Notes: generated from the sequence alone by a model not told the origin. 64,000 bases of DNA from Aerococcaceae bacterium zg-252 (GCA_016237705.1 CP066204.1:2009001-2073000); one strand, 5' to 3'; shown: positions 17,498-26,932, counted from the first letter of the stretch. Program-made: numbers and translations.

Positions 17498-17592
17498 TCT
17501 TCCTCCTAGTAATTGCTTTCGGCTCGCTCGGGTTGACTTGACGTACACGTAGAACGTTCGAATCAGAGCCCCTTGCTCGCACTATCGTTTTA
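17498..17592 (-). repeat. Dispersed intergenic repeat, copy 4 (internally deleted)
   Basis: In gene sense it begins AGTGCGAGCAAGGGG and ends AAGTCAACCCGAGCGAGCC before the uidA ribosome site. The central CCACT/AGTGG and hairpin portions are missing. It overlaps the stop of the kinase pseudogene. Confidence 0.65.
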
Positions 17593-18562
17593 TATCCATT
17601 TTTCCTTTATTCATTAATTGTTCCATATCCTATTTTACGATGATATTAATATCACCTTCAATGATGTGTTTAAATTTAAAGCAGGCTATCGCAATACCTA
17701 AGAATTCCTGCAAGTTTTTCTCTTCTAACAATACATATATGACACCAATATTATAAGCGTCTTCCGATTCTACACTTTAATTGATTCTAGATTCATCTGG
17801 TACAAAAGATAGTTGTTTCCGCCATAGAGATAAGTTTTTTATCGATATTCATCAGTCGCACCAATTTTTCTCTCAGTAAAAACAATTGTCTGTAAATTAT
17901 TATGCTATGCTGTTTCACATAACACGCTCAACAACACCACAAAATATATATACGGTCTTAGTCCTCTCGACTTTGCCACTAACGAGAACGCCTTTAATCC
18001 CATACAGACATCTGCTAATGCACCCAGCTTGGATAAAGCATCATGAACTTGTTGAAAGAATTGTTAAAAATTTTCGCGCTAATTCAAATCAAAAGAAATC
18101 AGAATATCTTTTTCCTTTGCAATATTGTACATTTCTGGATTAATCACCACCATCATCCCACTAATATGAAGCCTGTCCACCTCTTCACAAATCACATCAA
18201 TACCATAGTCTTCCAACTTATATTCATAAAATGTCGAATACTTTCGGTCATAGAGTACGTGACTCAAACGTGGCGAGAATCTTTTTGGTAATAATAAATC
18301 CTTAGCCATTCACCCACTTTCACCACATTTTCTTATTCATTTTGCTGTACAAACAAGAATGATTCCATCATTATATCTAAATCATTATCTAGAATCGCTG
18401 AAACGAGCAAAATAGAATAACCCAGTTGTCCTAAAGTTTACAAAATATTTAAATCAGAACCACCGAATGAACAATCAAAGGACTACGTCTGAATCATCTT
18501 TTAATGGTGAGATGGTGTTAATCGAACTCCGATTTCTCCGAAGTAACAATTTTCAAATAGCA
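17582..18562 (-). pseudogene. Decayed 2-keto-3-deoxygluconate kinase (PfkB family)
   Basis: Pieces in three frames add up to one PfkB kinase of normal length (about 980 bp). After GGAGGTG, a TTG near 18562 starts KIVT, followed out of frame by GEIGVRLTPSHH. Then come FDCSFGGSDLNIL with TLGQLGYSILLVSAI, and RLSHVLYDRKYSTFYEY with VDRLHISGMM and ISFDLN (18079-18309). Near the end FKHIIEGDIN and DMEQLMNKGKMDIKR match KDG kinase C termini. Stops and frameshifts interrupt it many times. Its promoter and operators are intact and now serve uidA and gntR. Function has presumably passed to kdgK at 5945. Confidence 0.85.
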
Positions 18563-18592
18563 CCTCCTTTTCAAAAGTGGTTTATATTATTG

Positions 18593-18621
18593 ATTATAAA
18601 ATTCATCAGATGATTTGTCAA
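18593..18621 (-). promoter_or_regulatory. Consensus promoter of the pseudo-kdgK/uidA/gntR unit
   Basis: On the minus strand TTGACA (18616-18621) and TATAAT (18593-18598) are 17 bases apart. The promoter has been kept although the first gene behind it is dead. Confidence 0.85.
18600..18616 (-). promoter_or_regulatory. GntR operator in the uidA/gntR promoter spacer
   Basis: AATTCATCAGATGATTT, centred at 18608, fills the 17-base spacer exactly as at 14887 and 26940. Confidence 0.82.
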
Positions 18622-18642
18622 ACGTTTAAGATTTTTCCTGAA

Positions 18643-18657
18643 ATCATCTGATGTCGG
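18643..18657 (-). promoter_or_regulatory. Auxiliary GntR operator
   Basis: AATCATCTGATGTCG is centred at 18650, upstream of the -35 box and 42 bases (four helical turns) from the spacer operator. The right arm is imperfect. Confidence 0.65.
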
Positions 18658-18785
18658 ATGCTTATTTCTATTATTTTAATCCCCACAGATACTGATAAAG
18701 CTGGGAATTACACTTGTTTTTAGTAAAACCTTACTCCCGCAAAAGATATCTAATGACTTTTAGGCAGGTAGTCTTTCCATATGCA

Positions 18786-18831
18786 CAAAAACAGCAGAGA
18801 GGCATTTATGTTAAAAAAATACTTCTCTACT
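18786..18831 (-). terminator. Probable terminator after the GH2 gene
   Basis: On the minus strand AGTAGAGAAG pairs imperfectly with CCTCTCTGCT and a TTTTT run follows. Confidence 0.55.
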
Positions 18832-18864
18832 ATGTAAACCATTTATTCTAATTAAAATCACTTG

Positions 18865-21075
18865 TCAATACTTTTTAATCTCATTTAATGCACTGTTAAT
18901 AACTTGAACATCATCTTCTGTATAAGAACCTTTTAAATAATAGATGATTCTATGAAGTGGCAAGTTGCCACCACGTTTTTGCATATCAAGTAAATGTTCC
19001 GGCATATATTTTGCTAAAACGGATATTGTAGCTTCATTGTCCAGTAAAATCGATATTGAATCCATAATAGAATACGCATCTTCAGGAAAAAGTCTAGCCT
19101 TTTCCTCTTCGTTTTCAAACCAATTCTGGACATTGACACCTGGATTAGCATCTCGATAGATATATGTGGTCGGCAATTTTTTGACCCTATAAAAAACCGC
19201 TCTGTCTTCTAGCATTTTGCATCGAACCGAAACTTCAATTTGCAAATCAGTAAATGGAACTTCCAATTTAAAGACTCCATTATCTGAATTGATTAAGTAA
19301 TGATTATCTCCAATAATAAATTCCACAGTAGACTGATTAGAATATGCTTTGAGACTTAATACATCTTCTATTCGACTAGCATAATTTTTTTCAGCAAGAT
19401 GAACAAACGGAATAGATGACCACTGAGCTTTATAATAGTAAAAAGCATCTTTTTTTAATTTGCGATCATAAGTTACTAAGCCCTTCAAATTACGATGCTT
19501 AATGCCTCCTTCATCACGATGACTGCTAGAAAAATCAAACATATTCCAGATAAAACTACCCCAAAGAAAGTCTCTGCTTTGTATTTGTGGATAAACCGTC
19601 TCATGGAATAACGCTTGAAATTCCTCAGAATAATCTCTCACTTTAGGTTCTGAACTATGGAACGCAATATTTGCATCTACACCGTACTCAGACACACCCA
19701 AAGCTATTTCAGGTGATTTTTCATGACAATCATCCAGGAAATTGCCATAATCTTCCATTTTTCCGTAATACCATCCAAAATAGATATTATAACCAACCAT
19801 TTTTGTTGTCTGATTAAGTGGACTTTCTGGTTTCACAGTAAAAAGATTTGCAACGGTATAAATTCGTGTAGCATCAATTGATTCTGCATACTGTTTTACT
19901 TCCTCAATAAAAGGAGCAGCCAAGATATCCTCTGTATAAATCGCCACCTCATTTTGTACACCCCAAAAACAAATACTTGGATTATGACAATTTTGCAAAA
20001 GCAACTCAGCCATTTGTGATTTTATATTCGCTTTAGCAGTTTCTGTAAAAGAAATTTTTAATAATGGAATCTCTGCCCAGACTACATAACCACGCCGATC
20101 TGCTTCCTCATATAATTCTTTAGAATGCTGATAGTGAGACAAACGTAGCGCATTAGCACCTATTTCTTCAATTAATTCCCAATCTTTTTCTAATTCCTCC
20201 TGAGTAAGTGCAGAATAAACATTCGCACTATCATTATGTCTTGCTATACCATTAATTTTCATTGATTGCCCATTAAGATAGAACCCAGTATTTTCAGACA
20301 TTTGGATATGACGAAAACCTATTTCTCGATGAACCCGATCAAATATCTGTGTCTTATCTCGGTATAATACCTCTAGTGTATAGAGATAGGGATTTTCTTT
20401 TCCCTGCCATAACATTGGGTTTGAAACAATTGCATCTAAGTTTTTGTCAAACTGCCACGAAACAACACGATTCTGTTCAGTATCAAATAAATTAGCTTCA
20501 AAGAATGAATTATTATTCATATTCCCTTTTATTTGCGGTTCAATTGTCAGATGACCTGTAGTGAAATTAGCGTTTAACATGGTTCTAGCAATGACTCCAT
20601 CTGTACCGAAATAGGTCACATCAAAGTGCTGTTCACTGTCAAAACTGATGAGCTCTACCTCTCTATGGATACCCCCGAAGATTGTAAAATCACCAGCAGA
20701 AGGAGAAATTTCATCCGATACAATATTAGATACAAAAACTTCTAATATATTTTCATCACGTAATAATTCAGTGGGTAAAGAAACAGTAAAAGCTGAATAT
20801 CCTCCTTCATGATGTCCTATTTGTTTCCCATTGAAATATACAGTTGCAATTAAACTAACTGCTTGAAATCGTACGTAATGAAAGCCTGTTAGCAATTCAT
20901 TGTCTGATAAACATTTAGAATAGTATCCATACCCAGAATTATCTTCTGCACCTTCACGATACCAAGTATGCGGAATTTTTACAGTTTCTAATTGAATAGA
21001 ATTTTGTCCAGCATTATATTGAAATTTACTTAATCTTCCAAAGTTCCAATCATCTAATATTTTCGTTTTTCTCAT
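18865..21075 (-). CDS. Glycoside hydrolase family 2 (beta-galactosidase/glucuronidase superfamily)
   Basis: A 736-residue cytoplasmic GH2 enzyme. Jelly-roll and Ig-like domains precede a TIM barrel with acid/base Glu376 (WGVQNEVAIY) and nucleophile Glu463 (GVSEYGVDAN). A C-terminal extension of about 170 residues follows, longer than in UidA. No NxKG glucuronate motif is seen, so beta-galactosidase or another exo-beta-glycosidase activity is likelier than glucuronidase. The ATG at 21075 has AGGTGG six bases upstream. The GTG three codons earlier overlaps that site. It is the last gene of the GPH transporter-esterase-GH2 operon, divergent from an AraC regulator, so it probably cleaves an imported, esterified glycoside. 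Confidence 0.87.
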   Translation of the reverse strand: MRKTKILDDWNFGRLSKFQYNAGQNSIQLETVKIPHTWYREGAEDNSGYGYYSKCLSDNELLTGFHYVRFQAVSLIATVYFNGKQIGHHEGGYSAFTVSLPTELLRDENILEVFVSNIVSDEISPSAGDFTIFGGIHREVELISFDSEQHFDVTYFGTDGVIARTMLNANFTTGHLTIEPQIKGNMNNNSFFEANLFDTEQNRVVSWQFDKNLDAIVSNPMLWQGKENPYLYTLEVLYRDKTQIFDRVHREIGFRHIQMSENTGFYLNGQSMKINGIARHNDSANVYSALTQEELEKDWELIEEIGANALRLSHYQHSKELYEEADRRGYVVWAEIPLLKISFTETAKANIKSQMAELLLQNCHNPSICFWGVQNEVAIYTEDILAAPFIEEVKQYAESIDATRIYTVANLFTVKPESPLNQTTKMVGYNIYFGWYYGKMEDYGNFLDDCHEKSPEIALGVSEYGVDANIAFHSSEPKVRDYSEEFQALFHETVYPQIQSRDFLWGSFIWNMFDFSSSHRDEGGIKHRNLKGLVTYDRKLKKDAFYYYKAQWSSIPFVHLAEKNYASRIEDVLSLKAYSNQSTVEFIIGDNHYLINSDNGVFKLEVPFTDLQIEVSVRCKMLEDRAVFYRVKKLPTTYIYRDANPGVNVQNWFENEEEKARLFPEDAYSIMDSISILLDNEATISVLAKYMPEHLLDMQKRGGNLPLHRIIYYLKGSYTEDDVQVINSALNEIKKY

Positions 21076-21106
21076 TTTTACCACCTATCGAAATAGCAAA
21101 CCAATG

Positions 21107-22396
21107 CTACATCATCTCTAATCTAGAATATATCATTTTATCATCTGTTATAATAAGACATTTTTCGTCTTCTGTCCCCCAATACTCTAAACCCTCGTGA
21201 TTCGGATTCCCCGTTTTTACAAATTGAATAATATATGACTGTAGCATATTTGAGATAGTTTTATCCCAATTTGTAAATGGTCGCCAACACTTTTCAAAAT
21301 TCCCTATCGTATACCATAAATCACTGGAATGCCATGCACCAACTTCATCACCAGGGAGATTGCGTGCAAAATAAAATTGAAATGCTGATTCTGGAAGTAT
21401 CTTATTGCGTCGCTTACGCCATTTTGTTGCCATATCAAATAGCACATCAGTCAACATGTCATCCTTTGTTGTTCCTAAAAGATATGGAATATTTGGTTCC
21501 TCTATAGATTCCATCAGATTTTCATAAGTTACGGATAAAAGTATCCCATCAATACACGGAGAAAGATAATCAAGAGAGTTGGAAAAATTTCGCAGCTGTT
21601 CATAAACTTCTTTAAATAGCTCTTCACACGAAATATTTTTCCAATCTTTACCTTTTTCTGCCAGTTTTTGACGAAAGTTTTCCCAAAACGGAGCAACTAA
21701 TTGAATCGGTTGAGGTTTAGCAAATTTTTCATTAATTCCACCACCACTTGTCATAATAGCCTTCGAAACATACGGCTTCACTAATTCAGAAGTCACCAAT
21801 TGTTGAATACTCATCGCACCTGCAGATTGTCCCATTAGAGTAATGTTATTCGGATCCCCACCAAAATCATGAATATTTCTATGAAGCCATTTTAAAGCTG
21901 CTAATTGATCATAAAGTCCCAAATTAGCTATAGTTTTGCCTTCTAAAATTTGACTAGCAAAACCTAATGGCCCCAAACGATAATTACATGTAGCAAATAT
22001 AATTCCCTTTTGAGCAAAGTGCTTCCCATCAAAAGGTAATTCATTCCCCGCTCCTCCTTGGAATGCTCCACCATGAATATATAAAATAACCGGAGCATTT
22101 TTTACGCCTTTTGGTGTCCAAATATTAAGATAATGACAATCTTCACTATAAGTAAATTCACACTCTCTCCGAAATTCTTTAAAGTAAAATGAATCTTCCG
22201 ATTCCGGAGTAAAAGTTCTCCGCTGAATGCAAGCCGAACCATGTCTAGTCGCATGATATACTCCATCCCATTTTGTCACTAGCGAAGGCAATTCAAACCG
22301 ATTCGCATTTGCATACTTAATGCCTAAATATGAATGATAATCCTTTCCATCTATTCCCTCGATAATCCCACACGAAGTTTTTAGTTGAATATTCAT
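21107..22396 (-). CDS. Type B carboxylesterase
   Basis: A 429-residue alpha/beta hydrolase. The oxyanion loop is YIHGGAFQGG at 106-115, and the nucleophile Ser191 sits in LMGQSAGAMS, where Gln replaces the usual Glu of GESAGG. The acid and His residues lie in the C-terminal half, but I cannot assign them with certainty. No signal peptide is visible. At 429 residues it is shorter than the usual 480-550. Placed between a sugar transporter and a GH2 gene, it may remove acetyl or aromatic ester groups from the imported glycoside. Its ATG overlaps the transporter stop (TAATG), so translation is coupled. Confidence 0.85.
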   Translation of the reverse strand: MNIQLKTSCGIIEGIDGKDYHSYLGIKYANANRFELPSLVTKWDGVYHATRHGSACIQRRTFTPESEDSFYFKEFRRECEFTYSEDCHYLNIWTPKGVKNAPVILYIHGGAFQGGAGNELPFDGKHFAQKGIIFATCNYRLGPLGFASQILEGKTIANLGLYDQLAALKWLHRNIHDFGGDPNNITLMGQSAGAMSIQQLVTSELVKPYVSKAIMTSGGGINEKFAKPQPIQLVAPFWENFRQKLAEKGKDWKNISCEELFKEVYEQLRNFSNSLDYLSPCIDGILLSVTYENLMESIEEPNIPYLLGTTKDDMLTDVLFDMATKWRKRRNKILPESAFQFYFARNLPGDEVGAWHSSDLWYTIGNFEKCWRPFTNWDKTISNMLQSYIIQFVKTGNPNHEGLEYWGTEDEKCLIITDDKMIYSRLEMM

Positions 22397-23778
22397 TACA
22401 TTACCTCTCTACCCGCTTTTCTATTAGTCAATTCTTCTTGGATTGCCTCTGTCTTTTCACGACTAAGATTATAAACCAATCCCATCCCAATCAATTGAAC
22501 GATACATGCTAAAACCGGAGCCAATGTCACCAAAGTACGGATACCTTCACCTACCCCAGGAGCCTGTTCTTGAACACCAGACACGAAGCCAATCACGCCA
22601 AGTAAAAATGTCATCAAAGTACTCGATAGAGAACTTCCTACCTTACGACTAAATGTATAAATTGAATATAATGTGCCATCTGCACGACGACCAGTTTTAT
22701 ACTCCTGATAATCGATAATATCTGTGACAAATGCCCATGTCAAAATCATAAATACCAAGGCCCCCGCAGAAGAAATATTCGATAGAATTAAATAAGTCAT
22801 CGGATTTCCGATCGGAAAAATATATAAACAAAGTGAAAAAATCAAATTGTAGCACAATCCACCGATTACAACATTTTTTTTGCCATATTTTTTCGCTAAT
22901 TTTGGAACAGCGAAGAAACAGATCAAAGTAATAGGTAAGCTAATTATCGAACTCATTGACATAATTCTTGGGTTTTGATAATACTCTCGATAAAGATACA
23001 TTGACAATGTCCCCGCTGCTGAGGCACCAATCAATCCACCAATTGTCGTCAACATAATACCTAATAGCGGTCGATTATGTAAAGCATCTTTCATTACTTC
23101 ACGAAAACTATAATCATCTGAAATTTTTTCCTTCTCAATATTTGTAGTTTTAATCCGTTCCGTACTAGTTGCTAGCATTATTGTATAGAAAAGTAATGAT
23201 CCCAGCGCAGCAAAAATTGCCACCAAAAAGTAATTTTTTACATTAGGTGTCCGATCAGAATTCCATACAAGCATATTGATAATTGGCATAAAGAAAAGAC
23301 CGACCGCTATACCACCAAAACTTCTGGCACGCGATAGCTTCATTCGTTCCTCTGGGTTATCAGTAATTACTGAAGCCATAGCGCCATAAGGCATAGATGT
23401 TCCCGTATAAGATAAATCATAAATTAAATAAGCAAATGCAACCCAAATTTGTTTAGCCGTCATCGCCCAACCAGATACATTCGCAAAACATATTAGCACA
23501 GAAAGCGCCAAAGGCCCCATCGCTAATTTTATGTACGGCTTAAATCTATCTCCGGATTTTCCTATCATATATCTATCAGGAATAGAACCAATCAATGGAT
23601 CATTGACAGCATCCCAAAACTTAGCAAATAAAAACAAACCCGCCATATATTGCGGACTCAGCCCTAATACATAGGTACAAAATGTTAAGAAAAACATTCC
23701 AACGTAGGTGGTTACCATACTACCGGCTAAGTCACCAAAAACATAACCAACCTGATCCTTGACACCAAACTCTTTCAT
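22396..23778 (-). CDS. GPH-family sugar:cation symporter
   Basis: A 460-residue membrane protein with 12 predicted helices of the glycoside-pentoside-hexuronide:cation symporter family (MelB, UidB, XynB types). The N-terminal KDQVGYVFGDLAGSMV and WDAVNDPLIGSIPDR, with the Asp residues of helix 2, are typical, as is DIIDYQEYKTGRRADGT in the second half. It should import a glycoside together with Na+ or H+. AAAGGAG precedes the ATG. It is first in the operon with the esterase and GH2 enzyme. Substrate is unknown, probably whatever the downstream GH2 cleaves. Confidence 0.88.
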   Translation of the reverse strand: MKEFGVKDQVGYVFGDLAGSMVTTYVGMFFLTFCTYVLGLSPQYMAGLFLFAKFWDAVNDPLIGSIPDRYMIGKSGDRFKPYIKLAMGPLALSVLICFANVSGWAMTAKQIWVAFAYLIYDLSYTGTSMPYGAMASVITDNPEERMKLSRARSFGGIAVGLFFMPIINMLVWNSDRTPNVKNYFLVAIFAALGSLLFYTIMLATSTERIKTTNIEKEKISDDYSFREVMKDALHNRPLLGIMLTTIGGLIGASAAGTLSMYLYREYYQNPRIMSMSSIISLPITLICFFAVPKLAKKYGKKNVVIGGLCYNLIFSLCLYIFPIGNPMTYLILSNISSAGALVFMILTWAFVTDIIDYQEYKTGRRADGTLYSIYTFSRKVGSSLSSTLMTFLLGVIGFVSGVQEQAPGVGEGIRTLVTLAPVLACIVQLIGMGLVYNLSREKTEAIQEELTNRKAGREVM

Positions 23779-23792
23779 TTGAATAATCTCCT

Positions 23793-23914
23793 TTATTTCG
23801 GCTTGCCTGGATTAGCTCACTGCCATCTCAGAAGTCAACTCTGTGCGCTTCTCTCACTCCAGTGACTTACTATTGTGGCTCGAGCTGGGGTACCCATGCT
23901 CACACTATGTTTTA
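23793..23914 (-). repeat. Dispersed intergenic repeat, copy 5
   Basis: It lies between the transporter start and its promoter. AGCTC/GAGCT forms the outer stem and AAGTCA/TGACTT an inner stem, around a GTGCG...CAC hairpin. In gene sense it begins ATAGTGTGAG and ends AGCCGAAATAAAGGAG. Confidence 0.78.
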
Positions 23915-23928
23915 ATATCCTCTACCTT

Positions 23929-23942
23929 GCAATCGATTACAT
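23929..23942 (-). promoter_or_regulatory. cre-like site upstream of the GPH-esterase-GH2 operon
   Basis: TGCAATCGATTACA matches the cre consensus with one mismatch. A TATACT sequence for a minus-strand -10 box lies a few bases upstream, so the site would act as a roadblock near the transcription start. No convincing -35 box is seen, which fits activation by the divergent AraC protein. Confidence 0.55.
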
Positions 23943-24023
23943 TAAAAGTATACGTTTCTTCTCTCTTTAATTCTATATAATATTTAGCTGAAAATTTGTT
24001 AGGTATTACAAACAATAAATAAT

Positions 24024-24058
24024 CATAAAATATTACTGTTGAACAGTAATATTTTATG
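24024..24058. promoter_or_regulatory. Perfect 16-3-16 inverted repeat before the AraC gene
   Basis: CATAAAATATTACTGT, then TGA, then the exact reverse complement. It lies 26 bases before the araC-type start, overlapping a TTGAAC -35 candidate. A regulatory operator is likeliest. A leader hairpin is also possible. Confidence 0.7.
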
Positions 24059-24084
24059 GTATGCTATTCTAAAAGAGGTGCACT

Positions 24085-25230
24085 ATGGTAGAAAATTTAA
24101 CCTATTTCAAAAAAACATTACAGACACTTAAAATCCCATATCATCATTATTCGCTACAAATGGAGAATATCGAAACCATAGACAATGGGTTTCGAAAACA
24201 TTATCTAAACTCAAAGGGATACGAACGATTCGTTGTCATCCTGCAGCGCTTTATTAAACCCACAGAATTAGTTCGTATTACAGACAATCATGATCTCACC
24301 TACTATTTATTTTATTACTTAACAGAGAATGATTCCTATATTACAATCGGACCACTTCTGACCAACTATACAGAAAATAATAAAAAAACTTTGCTTTACA
24401 AAGAGTTCTATGACAACCAAATAATTTTTAAAGATTTAAATCATTTAGATTATCTACTCGTTAGCTTGATAAATACGTTTAGTGAACGTGATATTCGTCT
24501 TAAAGTTCTACCAAATAAATATTTAGAAGAACCAAAAGCACATCAACACTTATCACAATACAGCGATACAATCGAGGACTATTATGCTTTAGAAAATAAA
24601 ATTTTACTAGCAATTACGAATGCAAACGCCGAAGAAGCAATTTTTCTAAAGGATTATCAAGCAACATTATCATTTAATTCCCGGTCGAATGACCCCTTAT
24701 CTGAAAAAAAACTGCGTTATAGTACATTTAATACACTCTGTCGAAAAGCTGTTGAAAAGAATCATATTCCACCTTTTTATATTGACAAATTGTCTTCACA
24801 AATTGCAAATACTATCATTCGAGAAACATCTATTGATAGGCTAGCAGATTACGATCATACGATTATTTACTTTTATTGTGACTTAGTACAACGTTATAGA
24901 ACAATTTCGCAGTATGCACCACTGATACAAAAAGCACTCATGTACATTGAAGAACATTATCAAACGGATATATCTCTATATAAATTGGCAGAACATTGCC
25001 ATATATCCAAAAACTATCTCAGTGCTTTGTTTCACAGAGAAGTTAAACAATCTTTATCCGATTATTTACAGCAATTTCGAATCGAAAAATCTTGCGAATT
25101 ACTTGCCAATAAGAATTTAACTATAGCTGAAATATCAGAAAAATGTGGCTTTCAATCTAGTGATTATTTTTCTAAAGTCTTTAAACGAATTAAACAAGAA
25201 ACACCTACTCAATATCGGCTAAAACTCTGA
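24085..25230 (+). CDS. AraC-family transcriptional regulator
   Basis: A 381-residue protein. The last 100 residues form the double helix-turn-helix: LYKLAEHCHISKNYLSALFHREVKQSLSDYL and then IAEISEKCGFQSSDYFSKVFKRIKQETPTQYR. The N-terminal 270 residues resemble the uncharacterised ligand part of YesS/YtdP-like regulators, with no cupin motif that I recognise. GAGGTG precedes the ATG. It is divergent from the GPH-esterase-GH2 operon and is its likely activator. The large palindrome at 24024-24058 may be an autoregulatory site. Confidence 0.9.
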   Translation: MVENLTYFKKTLQTLKIPYHHYSLQMENIETIDNGFRKHYLNSKGYERFVVILQRFIKPTELVRITDNHDLTYYLFYYLTENDSYITIGPLLTNYTENNKKTLLYKEFYDNQIIFKDLNHLDYLLVSLINTFSERDIRLKVLPNKYLEEPKAHQHLSQYSDTIEDYYALENKILLAITNANAEEAIFLKDYQATLSFNSRSNDPLSEKKLRYSTFNTLCRKAVEKNHIPPFYIDKLSSQIANTIIRETSIDRLADYDHTIIYFYCDLVQRYRTISQYAPLIQKALMYIEEHYQTDISLYKLAEHCHISKNYLSALFHREVKQSLSDYLQQFRIEKSCELLANKNLTIAEISEKCGFQSSDYFSKVFKRIKQETPTQYRLKL

Positions 25231-25286
25231 ATTATACCCCGCAGGAGAAACAGGATACTTTGGCAAATAAGCTATTCATATAGAAA

Positions 25287-25335
25287 AATAAACCTATTAA
25301 AAGGATAGAATACTTTTAATAGGTTTATTTTTTAT
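25287..25335. terminator. Bidirectional terminator between convergent genes
   Basis: AATAAACCTATTAAAAG pairs perfectly with its complement at 25313-25329 (17 bp, nine-base loop). T runs follow on both strands. It ends the AraC gene and the facing transporter gene. Confidence 0.9.
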
Positions 25336-26885
25336 TATTCGTTTTCTTTAATTGGATATTGCGTTACATCAACATAATCCATGTCCGATAATAGTACATT
25401 TTTAGCAATATCTTGCGCACGACCTGCATCTTTAGCAGCTTTCATCACTTGAATTTTTTCTTGAATTTGAATCATTGTTTCACTATCAAGTTTATAAAAC
25501 TTCATCAAACCAAGTGCAATGAGTGATGCAATTACTGGAATAATCGCAAATAATAAAATTGTTACGGTTTTTAATTCAGGACTTAGAGGGGTGTCAGCTG
25601 TTGGATATGCTTTCGCAAAACCAATTGCTGCAAGTACCCAACCAACTACCATTGGTGCAAATGACGAAGCAAGTGAATCAGTTAATGAGAAAATGGTTCC
25701 AATCATTCCTGAAACATAGCGACCTGAAACTGAAGTTTCATAGTCTGAAATATCTGCCCCCATCGTTAAAGCAAGACCTGAAGGTGTTGTTGAAAAATAG
25801 CGACCTACTGCATATAATACAAGAAATGCAATTGTATAAGGGCCAAATTGTCTTAAATTAAGACTACCAATATTACCAAAGTATAACAAACCCGCTATTA
25901 ATAGCATAGCAATTGTCCCAATTTGCAAGGACATAATGTACGCACGGCGTAACCCTGATTTGCGAGCCACATTTGCATTGAATGTTGTAACTAAAATATT
26001 GGGAATAACCATCATCCCAGCAATAATACCAGATAATGCGTAATCACCAAATAAAATACCAAATAACATAACTGTTACGACTGAATCACCTAACAATGTA
26101 GCATTAAATTTTACGAACGCCGCAGAAAGAGAAAGAACTTGCAGTGGTTGATTACCTTTAATAATTTTCCAATAATCTTTAAAACTTGTCTTTTTCGTTT
26201 TTTCTTCTCCAAGACCAAAATATTTTTTATTATCTTTTTGCCAAATACCAATAACAGCTAACAACCCCAATACTGCTGAAATACTTATTACTAATGTAAT
26301 CAATTCAATAAAGAAATTTTCAGTAAAACCACCATGCTTTGGTACAAGAATTCCAGAGATAACGATTTGGCTGCCCGAAAATAAAATAGCTGACATGATT
26401 CCATCAAAAATATTAAATAATGGACGTTGTTTTGGATCATTTGTCAAAGCAGTTTGTGCAGCTTTTGTAATCGTTTGTTGTAATGAATAACCAATTTTAT
26501 GTACAATCAAAGCTATTACAAATAGCGGCATTGTCATCGCTTTCCCAAAATGATGAATATTGAATAGGAATACGAATGAAAGAGCTGTAATAAGATTACC
26601 TAAAATAAGAATTGGGCGATATTTCCCAAATTTAGTATCAGTCTTATCAATCAATACTCCAATTGCTGGGTCAATAAAACCATCAAAGATACGAATATAC
26701 CCCATCAACTGACTAACAAAAATTGCAGCTAAGCCTAAAATACCTGTAGAGAAGTAAGTAACAAAACTAAAAGCTACCAAATAAATATTAGTCGATGAAT
26801 TATTCGTCGAGAATAAAATTATTTGCCACAATTTCGCTCTATTATACGTAACATCTTCTATACGTTGATCAATTTGTTTCTCCAT
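25335..26885 (-). CDS. GPH-family transporter for glucuronides or uronates
   Basis: A 516-residue, 12-helix GPH/MFS symporter. The N-terminal half has GYIRIFDGFIDPAIGVLIDKTDTKFGK, matching helix 2 and the following loop of the family. DISDYETSVSGRYVSGM corresponds to the second-half motif. It is longer than the transporter at 22396 because of a charged C-terminal tail of about 50 residues. It is a single-gene unit under a promoter that carries the GntR operator and a cre-like site, so it is the best candidate for uptake of the glucuronides cleaved by UidA. AAAGGAGG precedes the ATG. Confidence 0.88.
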   Translation of the reverse strand: MEKQIDQRIEDVTYNRAKLWQIILFSTNNSSTNIYLVAFSFVTYFSTGILGLAAIFVSQLMGYIRIFDGFIDPAIGVLIDKTDTKFGKYRPILILGNLITALSFVFLFNIHHFGKAMTMPLFVIALIVHKIGYSLQQTITKAAQTALTNDPKQRPLFNIFDGIMSAILFSGSQIVISGILVPKHGGFTENFFIELITLVISISAVLGLLAVIGIWQKDNKKYFGLGEEKTKKTSFKDYWKIIKGNQPLQVLSLSAAFVKFNATLLGDSVVTVMLFGILFGDYALSGIIAGMMVIPNILVTTFNANVARKSGLRRAYIMSLQIGTIAMLLIAGLLYFGNIGSLNLRQFGPYTIAFLVLYAVGRYFSTTPSGLALTMGADISDYETSVSGRYVSGMIGTIFSLTDSLASSFAPMVVGWVLAAIGFAKAYPTADTPLSPELKTVTILLFAIIPVIASLIALGLMKFYKLDSETMIQIQEKIQVMKAAKDAGRAQDIAKNVLLSDMDYVDVTQYPIKENE

Positions 26886-26902
26886 GAGAAAACCTCCTTT
26901 AA

Positions 26903-26916
26903 GTAAACCGCTTTCG
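26903..26916 (-). promoter_or_regulatory. cre-like site between promoter and start of the GPH transporter
   Basis: GTAAACCGCTTTCG (plus strand) keeps the AAACCGCTTTC core of the cre consensus, with three end mismatches. It lies in the leader, downstream of the -10 box. Confidence 0.5.
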
Positions 26917-26932
26917 CATTAATATTAATTAC

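Noticed and set aside
17886-18291. Plus-strand frames in the gap upstream of uidA
   Set aside because: They are shadows of the KDG kinase pseudogene, whose conserved segments read on the minus strand.
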